A stretch of DNA of 64,000 bases from JACCZH01 sp963729445 (GTDB taxonomy: Bacteria > Chloroflexota > Chloroflexia > Thermomicrobiales > CFX8), in the NCBI GenBank assembly GCA_963729445.1, contig CAVSNU010000002.1, forward strand, positions 124,001 through 188,000, given 5' to 3'. Position numbers and translations under genes: made by a program. This document shows, in pieces, positions 10,187-18,558 of this stretch (position 1 is the first letter of the stretch; every line of letters begins with the position of its first letter). The notes below the pieces were generated by a model. The model was given only the letters and a program-made list of their open reading frames with translations, made no database searches and was not told the origin of the DNA.

Positions 10187-11185
10187 ATGATAGGAATGCA
10201 GCCCTCCATGGAGTTCGCTGAGGTCGTTCAAAATCTGCGTCCAGATCTCGACGCAGTCGAAACGCGGCTGCGCGAAGCCGCCGAAATCAACTTTCCAATG
10301 CTGGGTGACATCGTCGACACGCTCATTGGCGCGGGCGGCAAACGCTTACGACCGTTGCTGCTGCTCCTGAGTGCGAAGCCGTTCGAGTACGACCTCGCCA
10401 GCCTCGTTCCGGCCGCCGCCGGAATTGAGATGCTGCACACGGCGTCCCTCGTTCATGACGACACCATTGACCGCGCGCAGCTTCGGCGCGGCAAGCCCAC
10501 CTTGAACTCGATGTTCGATACCGGCACAGTGATTATGCTCGGAGATTATCTCTTCGCCCGCTCCGCCATGCTCGCGGCTGAGACGATGAATCCCCGAGTT
10601 GTCGCAGTCTTCGCCTCGACGCTCGGCTATATCTGTGACGGTCAATTGCACGAGATTCTCACCGCGCACAGCCTTGAGCAGACCCGCGAAGACTACGAGC
10701 GCCGCATCTTCGGCAAGACCGCCTCGCTATTCGCAGGAGCGGCGGAAATGGGTGCCATCGTCGCGCACGCCTCTGAAGCGGAAATCGAAGCCATGCGCGA
10801 TTTCGGCGCGGACGTTGGAATGGCTTTCCAGATCGTCGACGATGTCCTTGATCTGCGCGGCTCAACCGAGGAGATCGGGAAACCAGCCGGTCTCGATCTT
10901 CGCCAGGGCACCATCACCTTGCCGACGATGCTCTTCATGGCGCGCGCAGACGGTAGCCCCACCGCCACCGCCGTCCGCCGAATTGTGGACGGAGCAACCA
11001 CCTCCGACGAAGAGCTGCGCATCGTAGCGACCTCAATTCGCGAATCGGGCGCGCTGGATGAAGCCGTTGGCACAGCTCGCAAGTTTGTCGAGCGCGCCAA
11101 GCAGCGGCTGAGCTTCATCGACGATCCAGCGGCGCGCGAGCCGCTGTACGCCGTCGCCGACTCCGCCCTGATCCGATCGTCGTAG
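10187..11185 (+). CDS. Trans-isoprenyl diphosphate synthase (polyprenyl synthetase)
   Basis: Elongates allylic diphosphates with isopentenyl diphosphate, giving the long chain for menaquinone or another polyprenoid. About 332 residues. The first Asp-rich motif is LVHDDTIDRAQLRRGKPT, and the second is QIVDDVLDLRGS. The substrate-binding GGKRLRP is near residue 50. The spacing of DDTID (DDxxD) is that of octaprenyl/heptaprenyl synthases. The start is uncertain: ATG at 10187, 10196 or 10208 are all in frame; I took 10187 because it follows the TATAAT promoter by a normal leader, but no strong ribosome site marks any of them. It is convergent with the DnaC-like gene 17 bp away. Confidence 0.88.
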   Translation: MIGMQPSMEFAEVVQNLRPDLDAVETRLREAAEINFPMLGDIVDTLIGAGGKRLRPLLLLLSAKPFEYDLASLVPAAAGIEMLHTASLVHDDTIDRAQLRRGKPTLNSMFDTGTVIMLGDYLFARSAMLAAETMNPRVVAVFASTLGYICDGQLHEILTAHSLEQTREDYERRIFGKTASLFAGAAEMGAIVAHASEAEIEAMRDFGADVGMAFQIVDDVLDLRGSTEEIGKPAGLDLRQGTITLPTMLFMARADGSPTATAVRRIVDGATTSDEELRIVATSIRESGALDEAVGTARKFVERAKQRLSFIDDPAAREPLYAVADSALIRSS

Positions 11186-11202
11186 GGTACAGACAGCGGC
11201 GC

Positions 11203-11793
11203 TCACACAGCGATCAGGTTCGTCTCGTAGAGACGATGTGCGAGCCGCCCCCACGTTTCGACCCCATGGTCTGCCAGACGCGTCACGTCCTGTTCAAGTT
11301 CATGTGGCTGTTCCGGGGTGACGATGATCGTCGCGAGCCGGCTACGGTAGCGACTCTCGATCGTGTCATTCAAGTAGCGGACTTCGTGGCCATGACGCGG
11401 CAACAATCCGTTGACGATCAAGAGATCGGCCGTCACCATTCTGATCATGGTCTGCTGTGACACTCTGGTGGCAATCTCATACTCCCGCTTGCGATCACCA
11501 AAGAGTTCCCCTGACGTCGATTGAAGCGACTGCAGCTCAACCTCCACCATGTACGAGGTGAGGGAGAAATCACGCCATGGAACGAAATAGTGCGACAGCA
11601 GTGACGCCTCACGAAGGCGCTGCAGCAGGTACTGCGTAATCCGGGTCGACCGGGGCCCGCTCGCGTTGAAGATGATCCAACCTTCACCGTGTTGAAGCCG
11701 CTGTTCGAGAGAGTCGAAATACAGGTTCAACCGCTGCAGCAGATCGCGGTCCTGTAAAGGCAGTTGATTCATTCCAAGGTGAGGGTTCAGCAC
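11203..11793 (-). CDS. DnaC/IstB-like protein with degenerate P-loop, function unknown
   Basis: 196 residues. GTG at 11793 is chosen as start because GGAGGTG lies five bases upstream; the frame extends further but without a ribosome site. The pattern recalls a DnaC/DnaI/IstB AAA+ core. WIIFNASGPRSTRITQYL sits at the Walker A position (about 39-57) but lacks GKT/S. ADLLIVNGLLPRHGHEVRYL sits where Walker B and the following helix would be, but lacks the acidic pair. RYRSRLATIIVT matches the sensor-1 strand (usually RLPTIITSN). If so, it can hardly bind ATP normally. No mobile element is next to it. This is a fold-level guess from pattern; other assignments are possible. Confidence 0.5.
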   Translation of the reverse strand: MLNPHLGMNQLPLQDRDLLQRLNLYFDSLEQRLQHGEGWIIFNASGPRSTRITQYLLQRLREASLLSHYFVPWRDFSLTSYMVEVELQSLQSTSGELFGDRKREYEIATRVSQQTMIRMVTADLLIVNGLLPRHGHEVRYLNDTIESRYRSRLATIIVTPEQPHELEQDVTRLADHGVETWGRLAHRLYETNLIAV

Positions 11794-11856
11794 CGTTCCA
11801 CCTCCGTGTCGCGTAGCGTGGAGCATCACCGCTGGAACGCTACGGTGTGCGCCATC

Positions 11857-12762
11857 CTACACGGACGAGATCCCCAGCGCGGTACGAAACAGATCCAGGA
11901 ACCGGTCAGAGTCGACGTCGCTAGCAACCGCAGCCGGCCCATCGTCGTCAACGATCCGTGTCTCTCCCCGTAAGAAATGGCCGACATCAACTCTGACCTG
12001 CCCCTGCCGGGTAGTAACGAGGTCAGAATATGCCCTGACTGCGACGGTCAAAGGGTCATGCAAATACACCTGACGTGTAGGTTGTGCCTTTAGCTTCTGA
12101 CGGCAAACCTCTCGGACCAGCACCGCCCTCGGTTCCGTCGCCGTCTCCAGCGTCCGCCAGATCTCCATAGTTAATGCCACCTGGTGTGTTACGTCAAGAC
12201 CAATCCACGTGGTTGGCAACCCCGATCGAGCGACCGCCGCGGCTGCTTCTGGATCGACGTAGATATTGAACTCCGCAGCCGCGGTCACGTTTCCGGGGTT
12301 AAAAAACGCACCGCCCATGATCGTCACGTGCCTGAACCAGCCGGCGAGCTGTGGTTCAAGCGCCAGCGCTATCGCAAGATTCGTGAGCGGACCGACGAAT
12401 ACTCCATCGATCTCGCCTCGATGCTCGCGTGCAATCTGGATGATCGCCTCTGGAGCGGAGAGATCTTCAATACCACGAGTTGCAGCCGGTGGCCGCCAGC
12501 CCCCGAGCCCGTCGTCGCCGTGCACGTGGGTCGCGGTATGGAGCGGCCGACACAGAGGCAGCGACATTCCCCGGTACACCGGCACGTCGCTGCCCAGCCA
12601 GCTGAGGACTTTCAAGGTGTTCTCCGTCGCCCGCTCAACCGGAACATTTCCGGCGACGGTCGTCACCGCAACCAGTTCACCTTCGCCGAGCGACGTCGCC
12701 AGTGCCAACGCCATTGCATCATCAACCCCGGTATCCACATCCATGATGAAAGGCCTGGGCAT
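11857..12762 (-). CDS. Inosine-uridine-preferring nucleoside hydrolase family protein
   Basis: Cleaves the N-glycosidic bond of ribonucleosides to base and ribose. The N-terminal metal-binding motif DVDTGVDDAMALALA is at residues 8-22. Further calcium and ribose contacts are in VFVGPLTNLAIAL, IMGGAFFNPGNVTAAAEFNIYVDPEAA (split by loops) and YLHDPLTVAV. At 301 residues it has typical length. It ends a run starting at lspA and lies only 15 bp after the ThDP-dependent enzyme. Substrate preference among nucleosides cannot be told from the sequence. Confidence 0.9.
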   Translation of the reverse strand: MPRPFIMDVDTGVDDAMALALATSLGEGELVAVTTVAGNVPVERATENTLKVLSWLGSDVPVYRGMSLPLCRPLHTATHVHGDDGLGGWRPPAATRGIEDLSAPEAIIQIAREHRGEIDGVFVGPLTNLAIALALEPQLAGWFRHVTIMGGAFFNPGNVTAAAEFNIYVDPEAAAAVARSGLPTTWIGLDVTHQVALTMEIWRTLETATEPRAVLVREVCRQKLKAQPTRQVYLHDPLTVAVRAYSDLVTTRQGQVRVDVGHFLRGETRIVDDDGPAAVASDVDSDRFLDLFRTALGISSV

Positions 12763-12777
12763 GTGATTATCTCCAGC

Positions 12778-14481
12778 CTATGCGCGTGCAGCCTCGGCAG
12801 CAAGCCAAGCGTGAACGGGTGGCGTTTCGGTGATCGGCGATTCGGACACGATATCGACGAAACACGGTCCGCCATCCGCCAGCGCCGCTTGCAGTGTCTT
12901 CTTCAGGTCGGCCGGATCGGTCACCTGCCAGGCCTTGAGGCCGAATCCTCGCGCGATAGCCGCGTAATCAACGGGGTTGAAGTCAACCGAGAAGTAGCGG
13001 TCGTCATGGTAGAGGTGCTGGAGCTCTTTGATCCATCCAAACGCGCCATTATTGAACTGAATCAGCACAATCGGGAGGTTGAGGCGGCTGATCGTCTCCA
13101 GCTCGCCAACTGACATTCCAAACGAGCCGTCACCCATAAGCGCCACCGTCCGGCGGTTCCCCGCCCCATAGTACGCGCCGACACAGGCAGGCAAAGCAAA
13201 TCCCAGCCCGCCGTGGGCCCGTGGGATCACCGTATAGCGCCCTGGAAGCTCGAGCTCATATTGCGCGCAGATGTACGGCGTCGGCGTGCCGGGATCCGCG
13301 ACAAGGATCGTGTCTTTCTCAACTAGCTCCTTCAGGGTGCTGATCACCCGCTGCGGCTTGATCGGCTGACTGTCTGACTGCGTGAACGACTGCTGACTCT
13401 GGAAGTACCCTCGCTTGGCGGTGGCGATACCATCAAGCCACACGCGGCGGTCGCCGTCCTCGCCACGTGTGCCCAGGGCGTCCGTCAGATCCTCCAGCAC
13501 CAGCCTGGCATCCCCAACCAGACTGACGTCTGTTCGATAGTTGTTCCCAACCTGCCAGGGGTCAACGTCGATGTGAATGACGTTTGGACCCGGATGTCTC
13601 GGCGGCAAGGTCCAGTTCTGTGTTGTTGTCGAATCGGTTCGCGTGCCGACGAGAATCAACAGGTCACATCCAGCGATGATCTCATTGGCATACGGCCGGG
13701 CGCCGTTGCCGCCGACGACACCCAGACTGAGAGGATGCGTCTCGACGATGCTGCCCTTGCCGTTGATTGAGGTCCCGACAGGAATCGACGCGGCCTCGGC
13801 GAAGCGTGTCAACGCATCCCAGGCCCGCGAGAGGATGACCCCGCCGCCAGCGACAATGACCGGGCGCCGTGCGTCGCGAACGAGGGCGGCCGCCGCCTCG
13901 ACGCTCTCTACCGCTGCTCGTGTCCGCGCAGCAGGAGCAACACCAAACTCGGGCGCGCCATAGACGTCCCGCGCATCAACCTCAGCGCCGAGAACATCGG
14001 CCGGCATCGATAGTGCCACTGCGCCGGTTCGATCGGTCGTGGCGAGACGCAGCGCTCGTCGAATCATGTCCGCGGCAGTGTCAGCCGTCGTCAACCGGGC
14101 GGACCATTTCGTCACTGCCTGAAAGAGGAGCGGCTGGTCGAGCTCGGTCAGGACACCGCGCCCTTGCTGCCTCATGGGAGTATCAGATGTCAGGCAGAGC
14201 AGCGGCACGGACGACCCGTGTGCCTCCGCGACGCCAGGGACGATATAGGTCGCCCCACCACCGCTCGGTCCTTCGCAGACGCCCACCTTGCCAGTCACTC
14301 TGGCGTATGCATCGGCCATGAACGAAGCAGAGCGCTCGTCGCGGGTCATGATGTGCTGAATACGGCCCTCATTGTGGTAGAGAGCATCGTAGAAATCCAT
14401 GCCGGTATCGCCCGGAACTCCGAAAATGTACTCAATCCCGCTCTCTGCGAGAATGGCGACAATTGCCTCGCTCACATTCAT
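12778..14481 (-). CDS. Thiamine diphosphate-dependent enzyme, acetolactate synthase-like large subunit
   Basis: 567 residues with the three-domain layout of the AHAS/POX superfamily. The N-terminal Pyr domain has the catalytic glutamate in MTRDERSASFMADAYAR (about residue 52). The middle domain has a Rossmann-like RRPVIVAGGGVILS. The C-terminal PP domain has the ThDP motif GDGSFGMSVGELETISRL through FNN (about 455-484). The residues after RDE differ from the RHE-Q of true acetolactate synthase, and no regulatory subunit gene is adjacent. Relatives include glyoxylate carboligase, sulfoacetaldehyde acetyltransferase and phosphonopyruvate-type decarboxylases. A glycerate kinase upstream makes a C2/C3-acid role attractive but unproven. 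Confidence 0.8.
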   Translation of the reverse strand: MNVSEAIVAILAESGIEYIFGVPGDTGMDFYDALYHNEGRIQHIMTRDERSASFMADAYARVTGKVGVCEGPSGGGATYIVPGVAEAHGSSVPLLCLTSDTPMRQQGRGVLTELDQPLLFQAVTKWSARLTTADTAADMIRRALRLATTDRTGAVALSMPADVLGAEVDARDVYGAPEFGVAPAARTRAAVESVEAAAALVRDARRPVIVAGGGVILSRAWDALTRFAEAASIPVGTSINGKGSIVETHPLSLGVVGGNGARPYANEIIAGCDLLILVGTRTDSTTTQNWTLPPRHPGPNVIHIDVDPWQVGNNYRTDVSLVGDARLVLEDLTDALGTRGEDGDRRVWLDGIATAKRGYFQSQQSFTQSDSQPIKPQRVISTLKELVEKDTILVADPGTPTPYICAQYELELPGRYTVIPRAHGGLGFALPACVGAYYGAGNRRTVALMGDGSFGMSVGELETISRLNLPIVLIQFNNGAFGWIKELQHLYHDDRYFSVDFNPVDYAAIARGFGLKAWQVTDPADLKKTLQAALADGGPCFVDIVSESPITETPPVHAWLAAEAARA

Positions 14482-14557
14482 CGAAGGTCAACGTCCTTTC
14501 ACATCAGGGCCGGAGTGTTCAAGAGAGAATACCGCGGCTTCAGGGAGAACGGAAGAG

Positions 14558-15820
14558 TCAGACCACAATCCCAATCACCAGATCGTTGACATTGGTTCCG
14601 GTTGGGCCGAGCCCCCAGGCAGCGCCCACACTCCTCAGGAACGTGAACGTGTCGTTCTCATCAAGCGCACGCCGTGCCTGCAGAAGATTACCGGCCGTGA
14701 TCGTCGAGCCCGACACAATGCCGCCGGCCACGTTGGTCTCGGCATCATCACCATCCGTGGCGAGAAATCCCATCGCGACGTCATCAACGCCCTGTAACCG
14801 CAAGGCCGCCGCCAGAGCGCCCTCGGTATTGCGGCCCCCGGTACCCGCGCCACGCACCGTTACGGTGGTCTCTCCTCCCACGATAATGCAGCACTTGCGA
14901 GGAATGGAGGTGCCTCCACCTCGTGTATCGGCCACCACGGACGCGAGTGTCGTCGCGACGTGCCGGGCCTCCCCGCTCAAGGATCGGGAGAGCACCACCG
15001 GCTCGTATCCGTGTCGAGACGCGGCCTGCGCCGCCGCGTCGATCGCGACGTCGAGATTGGCCAGAATGAGGGTCTTCGGTGACGAAACGGCTGCGTGACG
15101 TTCATCGTCGGGCAGCGGCTGATCGACCTCGTAGCGGCTCAAGATCTGCTCTGCAGGCTCAGATGTATACCGCGGAACCGTCGGGCCACTGGCGATGGTC
15201 GCCAGATCATCACCCAGCACATCCGAGATCACCAGATTCACGACCTCGACGTTCTGGAGATGTGCCAACAGCCCACCCGCTTTCATCGCGCTCATGCGTG
15301 CCCGGACAGCGTTGAGCTCATGTATCGACGCGCCAGCCCTGAGGAGTGCGCGAGTCGTGCCCTGCAGGTCGTCCAGAGAGAGCCCGGGCCGCAACGACTC
15401 CATCAGCGCCGACCCTCCGCCCGATAAGAGACACAGCACCAACGCACCGTCCGGTATCGCCCTTGAGAACTCCAGTACCGCGGCGCCTGCCTCCAGGGAT
15501 CGTTCATCTGGAACGGGATGTGCGCCTATCAGCACTCTTGACCGGAGCGCCAGACTATCGTCGACAGACTTGGTGACCACGATGCCGTCACGTAGCCGAT
15601 CGCCGAGAATGGACTCGACGGCGTGCATCATTTCACGGGAGGCTTTGCCGACCGCGATGGCGAACACCGGACGGTTGGAGACGTCGAACGTCCATTCACC
15701 GATGCCCAGACGGTCACCATCCTGCAGCTGAAGCGCTTTCGAGACGACTACCTCAGGTAAGACCTGGGAGACGGCGTGGCGATAGATGTCCTGGATCGCC
15801 TCAACCAGGCGGTCACTCAC
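14558..15820 (-). CDS. Glycerate 2-kinase (MOFRL / GckA-type)
   Basis: Phosphorylates D-glycerate to 2-phosphoglycerate, feeding C2 and C3 acids into glycolysis. 420 residues: an N-terminal DUF4147 domain with IAVGKASREMMHAVE (about 57-71), ALVLCLLSGGGSALMESL and ISDVLGDDLATIASGPT, then the MOFRL domain with IVGGETTVTVRGAGTGGRN and MGFLATDGDDAETNVAGG. GTG start overlaps the rluD stop in a GTGA, implying translational coupling. The same run includes a ThDP enzyme 76 bp on. Elsewhere the window has a class V (possibly serine-glyoxylate) aminotransferase, which could supply hydroxypyruvate. Confidence 0.9.
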   Translation of the reverse strand: MSDRLVEAIQDIYRHAVSQVLPEVVVSKALQLQDGDRLGIGEWTFDVSNRPVFAIAVGKASREMMHAVESILGDRLRDGIVVTKSVDDSLALRSRVLIGAHPVPDERSLEAGAAVLEFSRAIPDGALVLCLLSGGGSALMESLRPGLSLDDLQGTTRALLRAGASIHELNAVRARMSAMKAGGLLAHLQNVEVVNLVISDVLGDDLATIASGPTVPRYTSEPAEQILSRYEVDQPLPDDERHAAVSSPKTLILANLDVAIDAAAQAASRHGYEPVVLSRSLSGEARHVATTLASVVADTRGGGTSIPRKCCIIVGGETTVTVRGAGTGGRNTEGALAAALRLQGVDDVAMGFLATDGDDAETNVAGGIVSGSTITAGNLLQARRALDENDTFTFLRSVGAAWGLGPTGTNVNDLVIGIVV

Positions 15821-16743
15821 GTCCGTGACTCGAGCTCATCAAGGACCGCGGTAAGGTCCGCGGGTAGCGGCGACTCGACTTCCAACGGCTCCCCACTCGG
15901 CAGCATAAACTTGAGGTAACGCGCGTGCAGAAACTGCCGTTGCAAGTCGAGATCGCGCACCGCACCGCCGTACGTGGCATCCCCTGCAATGGGGTGCCCC
16001 ACAAACGCGCAATGCACCCTGATCTGGTGGGTGCGCCCGGTTTCGATCGTTACGTCTAGCAGTGAATAGCCCTTGTAACGCGCCACCGTTCGCAAGTGAC
16101 TACGAGCGGGCCTTCCCGACGAGACTACCGCCATGCGTTTGCGGTTGTTCGGGTCGCGGCCGATCGGGGCGTCGACGTGAGCTGACGTTTCGGGTAACGC
16201 ACCAATGACGAGAGCGGTGTACTGCTTGACCACCTCGCGCTCTTGCCACACCTTCAGCAGGTGCAGGCGTGCCTGTTCGTGTTTAGCCACGACGATCAAC
16301 CCGGAGGTGTCTTTATCGAGGCGATGAATCAGGCCCGGACGCGGACTTGCTGGGTCAACCGATTCCGGCCGCAACCACTTGAAGGCGTTGACCAGGGTGC
16401 CATGCTCATGACCCGGCGCCGGATGGACGACAAGGCCGGCGGGCTTGTCAAAGATCATGAGGTCTTCATCTTCGTAGACGATGGGGACGAGGATCTCGTC
16501 AGGACGCACGTCCGCCGGCACCTCTGGTGGGGGGACGCGCACCTCAATCTGGTCGCCGACATTCACCTTGTAGCTTGGCCGCTGTGGCACACCACTGACA
16601 AGCACGTCGCCACCTTCAATCAGACGCTGCACGTACGACCGGCTCGTGTCCGACAAGTGTTGGGTAACCAGGCGATCGAGCCGCACGCCCTGTTCTTCGT
16701 CCGGCACGGTAAGTTTCAGAATGAATGCACCTGACACGCTCAC
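15817..16743 (-). CDS. RluD-family 23S rRNA pseudouridine synthase
   Basis: Converts uridines to pseudouridine in large-subunit rRNA. 308 residues: N-terminal S4 RNA-binding domain (about 14-75, with RLDRLVTQHLSDTSRSYVQRLI), then the catalytic domain. The catalytic aspartate is in the family signature GLIHRLDKDTSGLIVVAKH near residue 140. The FDKPAGLVVHPAPGH and ETGRTHQIRVH blocks are also present. GTG start overlaps the lspA stop (GTGA), the classical lspA-rluD pairing, and its own stop overlaps the glycerate kinase start. RluD rather than RluC or RluA is the best guess from the S4 domain and context. Confidence 0.92.
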   Translation of the reverse strand: MSVSGAFILKLTVPDEEQGVRLDRLVTQHLSDTSRSYVQRLIEGGDVLVSGVPQRPSYKVNVGDQIEVRVPPPEVPADVRPDEILVPIVYEDEDLMIFDKPAGLVVHPAPGHEHGTLVNAFKWLRPESVDPASPRPGLIHRLDKDTSGLIVVAKHEQARLHLLKVWQEREVVKQYTALVIGALPETSAHVDAPIGRDPNNRKRMAVVSSGRPARSHLRTVARYKGYSLLDVTIETGRTHQIRVHCAFVGHPIAGDATYGGAVRDLDLQRQFLHARYLKFMLPSGEPLEVESPLPADLTAVLDELESRT

Positions 16744-17261
16744 GAATCCTCGCCGGTTGACTGTAATTGTGGCTCTTTGGAGGGTTCACTCTTCTCGTAG
16801 TCCCGGAAGATCAATGCGTACATGAGCAGCACGACTCCTATGGTGATGGCGCTGTCTGCGAGGTTGAAGGTCGGAAAGCGCGGAAAATCTAAAAAATCGA
16901 CGACGTATCCGTAGCGAAAACGGTCCACAACGTTTCCAACTGCGCCACCGAGCTGTAGCGCGAGACCGATCGCCACTAATGAATCGTGCCGGGCCTTGCG
17001 AAAATAGTAAGCGGCCAGGAAAATGATCGCGCCAATCGCAAGAACCGTTAAGAGCGCCGATTGACCCTGGAACAGTCCGAAGGCGCTGCCTGTGTTGCGC
17101 ACGAAGGTGAAGTGAAAGAACCGGGGAATGATCTCGATCGAGTGCCGATCGGCCCCCGGTCCGATCGTACGCACAATAATTTCTTTTGTGAGCTGGTCCG
17201 CAGCGATGACCATCAAGGTCGCGATCAGTACTGCGAAAAGCGTCCCGTGTTGCGTTCTCAT
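16740..17261 (-). CDS. lspA: Lipoprotein signal peptidase (signal peptidase II)
   Basis: Membrane aspartyl protease that removes signal peptides from prolipoproteins after lipid modification. About 173 residues with four membrane helices. The two catalytic aspartates lie in GGAVGNVVDRFRYGYVVDFL and FNLADSAITIG. FVRNTGSAFGLFQGQ is the family motif 2. ATG at 17261 is used; an in-frame TTG 30 bases upstream (17291) is a weaker alternative with no ribosome site. It starts the lspA-rluD-glycerate kinase run, each joined by four-base overlaps. It is divergent from murG. Confidence 0.92.
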   Translation of the reverse strand: MRTQHGTLFAVLIATLMVIAADQLTKEIIVRTIGPGADRHSIEIIPRFFHFTFVRNTGSAFGLFQGQSALLTVLAIGAIIFLAAYYFRKARHDSLVAIGLALQLGGAVGNVVDRFRYGYVVDFLDFPRFPTFNLADSAITIGVVLLMYALIFRDYEKSEPSKEPQLQSTGEDS

Positions 17262-17405
17262 GCGGAGCGCGCCTTCGTATACCGGTCGCAACCGAAAATG
17301 GATCGTCTGTACGCCAAAACTGAGAGAAGGTTAAGGATCCGTTTGGGCATCGCTTGGTTATAGTTATGCAGGGCTACCTGTCCATCTGTCCGAAAGGCCG
17401 TTCCG

Positions 17406-18558
17406 TTGATTTATGAGTCTAGCACGCACCCGCCGACCGACCGTCTGAGGGTTGTTATAGCCGGCGGTGGTACCGGCGGGCACATTTCTCCAGCCGTGGC
17501 GGTAGCTGACGAGCTCCGGCGCCGGATGGACGTCGAACTATACTGGATTGGCTCGGAGACGGGTTTATGAAGGGCAGGCGGCTGCCGAGCATGACATCCC
17601 CTTTTACACCGTCCGAACCGGGAAGCTGCGTCGCTATCTCGCGCGCGCTACCGTCGTCGACGCGCTCAGAATTCCAGTCGGTATCTGGGAGGCTCGCGCG
17701 CTGCTGCGCAGGATCATGCCGCACGTCATCTTCTCCACCGGCGGTTTCGTCAGCGTCCCCACTGTTATTGCCGGGAGAATGTGCGGCATTCCAAGCATCA
17801 CCCACGAACAGACGGCGAGTCTCGGGCTCGCGACCCGTATCAACGCTCGCTTCTGTGACGTCGTCGCGCTCTCCTTCGCCGGCCCCGGCAAGATCTGCAC
17901 GCGCAACGGGACCGAGGTCGTCGTCACCGGGAACCCGATTCGATCCTCTGTCTGTCAGGGCAAGCGTGAGATGCTGCTCACCCTGTTCGACATCCCGTCA
18001 GAACTACCGCTCGTGTATGTTACCGGCGGCGCTCAGGGCGCGCATGCCCTGAACGATGTGGTCGCTGATGCATTGCCGAAGCTATTAGAGCATGTCGCGG
18101 TCATCCACCAGTGCGGGCCACAGTCGGGCAACGGCGATCACGCGCGCCTGGTGCAATTGCGAGATAAGCTCGCGCCCGATAAGCGTATTCGCTATCACCC
18201 GGTTGAACGGGTAAGCGGCGAGCTGGCACACATCTATGCCAGCGCCGCGCTCGTCGTCGGCCGTTCGGGAGCCGGAACTGTGGCCGAGCTCGCGACGCTG
18301 GGTATACCGTCCGTGCTCGTCCCGCTGCCGGGTGCGGATGAACAACTAAAGAACGCTCGGGTACTCGCTGACCGGGGCGCGGCCGTCATTATTCCCCAGG
18401 ATGAGCTGACGCCGGACAGGTTGGTGAGCACAATAACCTCGCTCGTCAGCAACCCCGCCCGGCTCAACAAGATGGGTCACGCGGCGCTCAGTGTTGCGCC
18501 CGAAGATCCCGTCAATAGCCTGAGTGACGCGATTGTCGCGCTGGCCGACCGGCACTAG
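17406..18558 (+). CDS. murG: UDP-N-acetylglucosamine transferase MurG, frameshifted
   Basis: Peripheral membrane glycosyltransferase making lipid II by adding GlcNAc to lipid I. The N-terminal G-loop reads IAGGGTGGHISPAVAVADEL. The C-terminal half has VTGGAQGAHALND, then VVGRSGAGTVAELATLGIPS and PLPGADEQLKNA, which bind UDP-GlcNAc. The frame breaks near 17567: GSETG should run on into YEGQAAAEHDIPF, and removing one T from GGGTTTATGAA restores it. A TTG start at 17406, with AAAGG some nine bases upstream, gives the usual N-terminus; it is the best of weak choices. It stands alone, away from a division/cell-wall cluster. Its TAG stop interlocks with that of radA. Confidence 0.88.
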
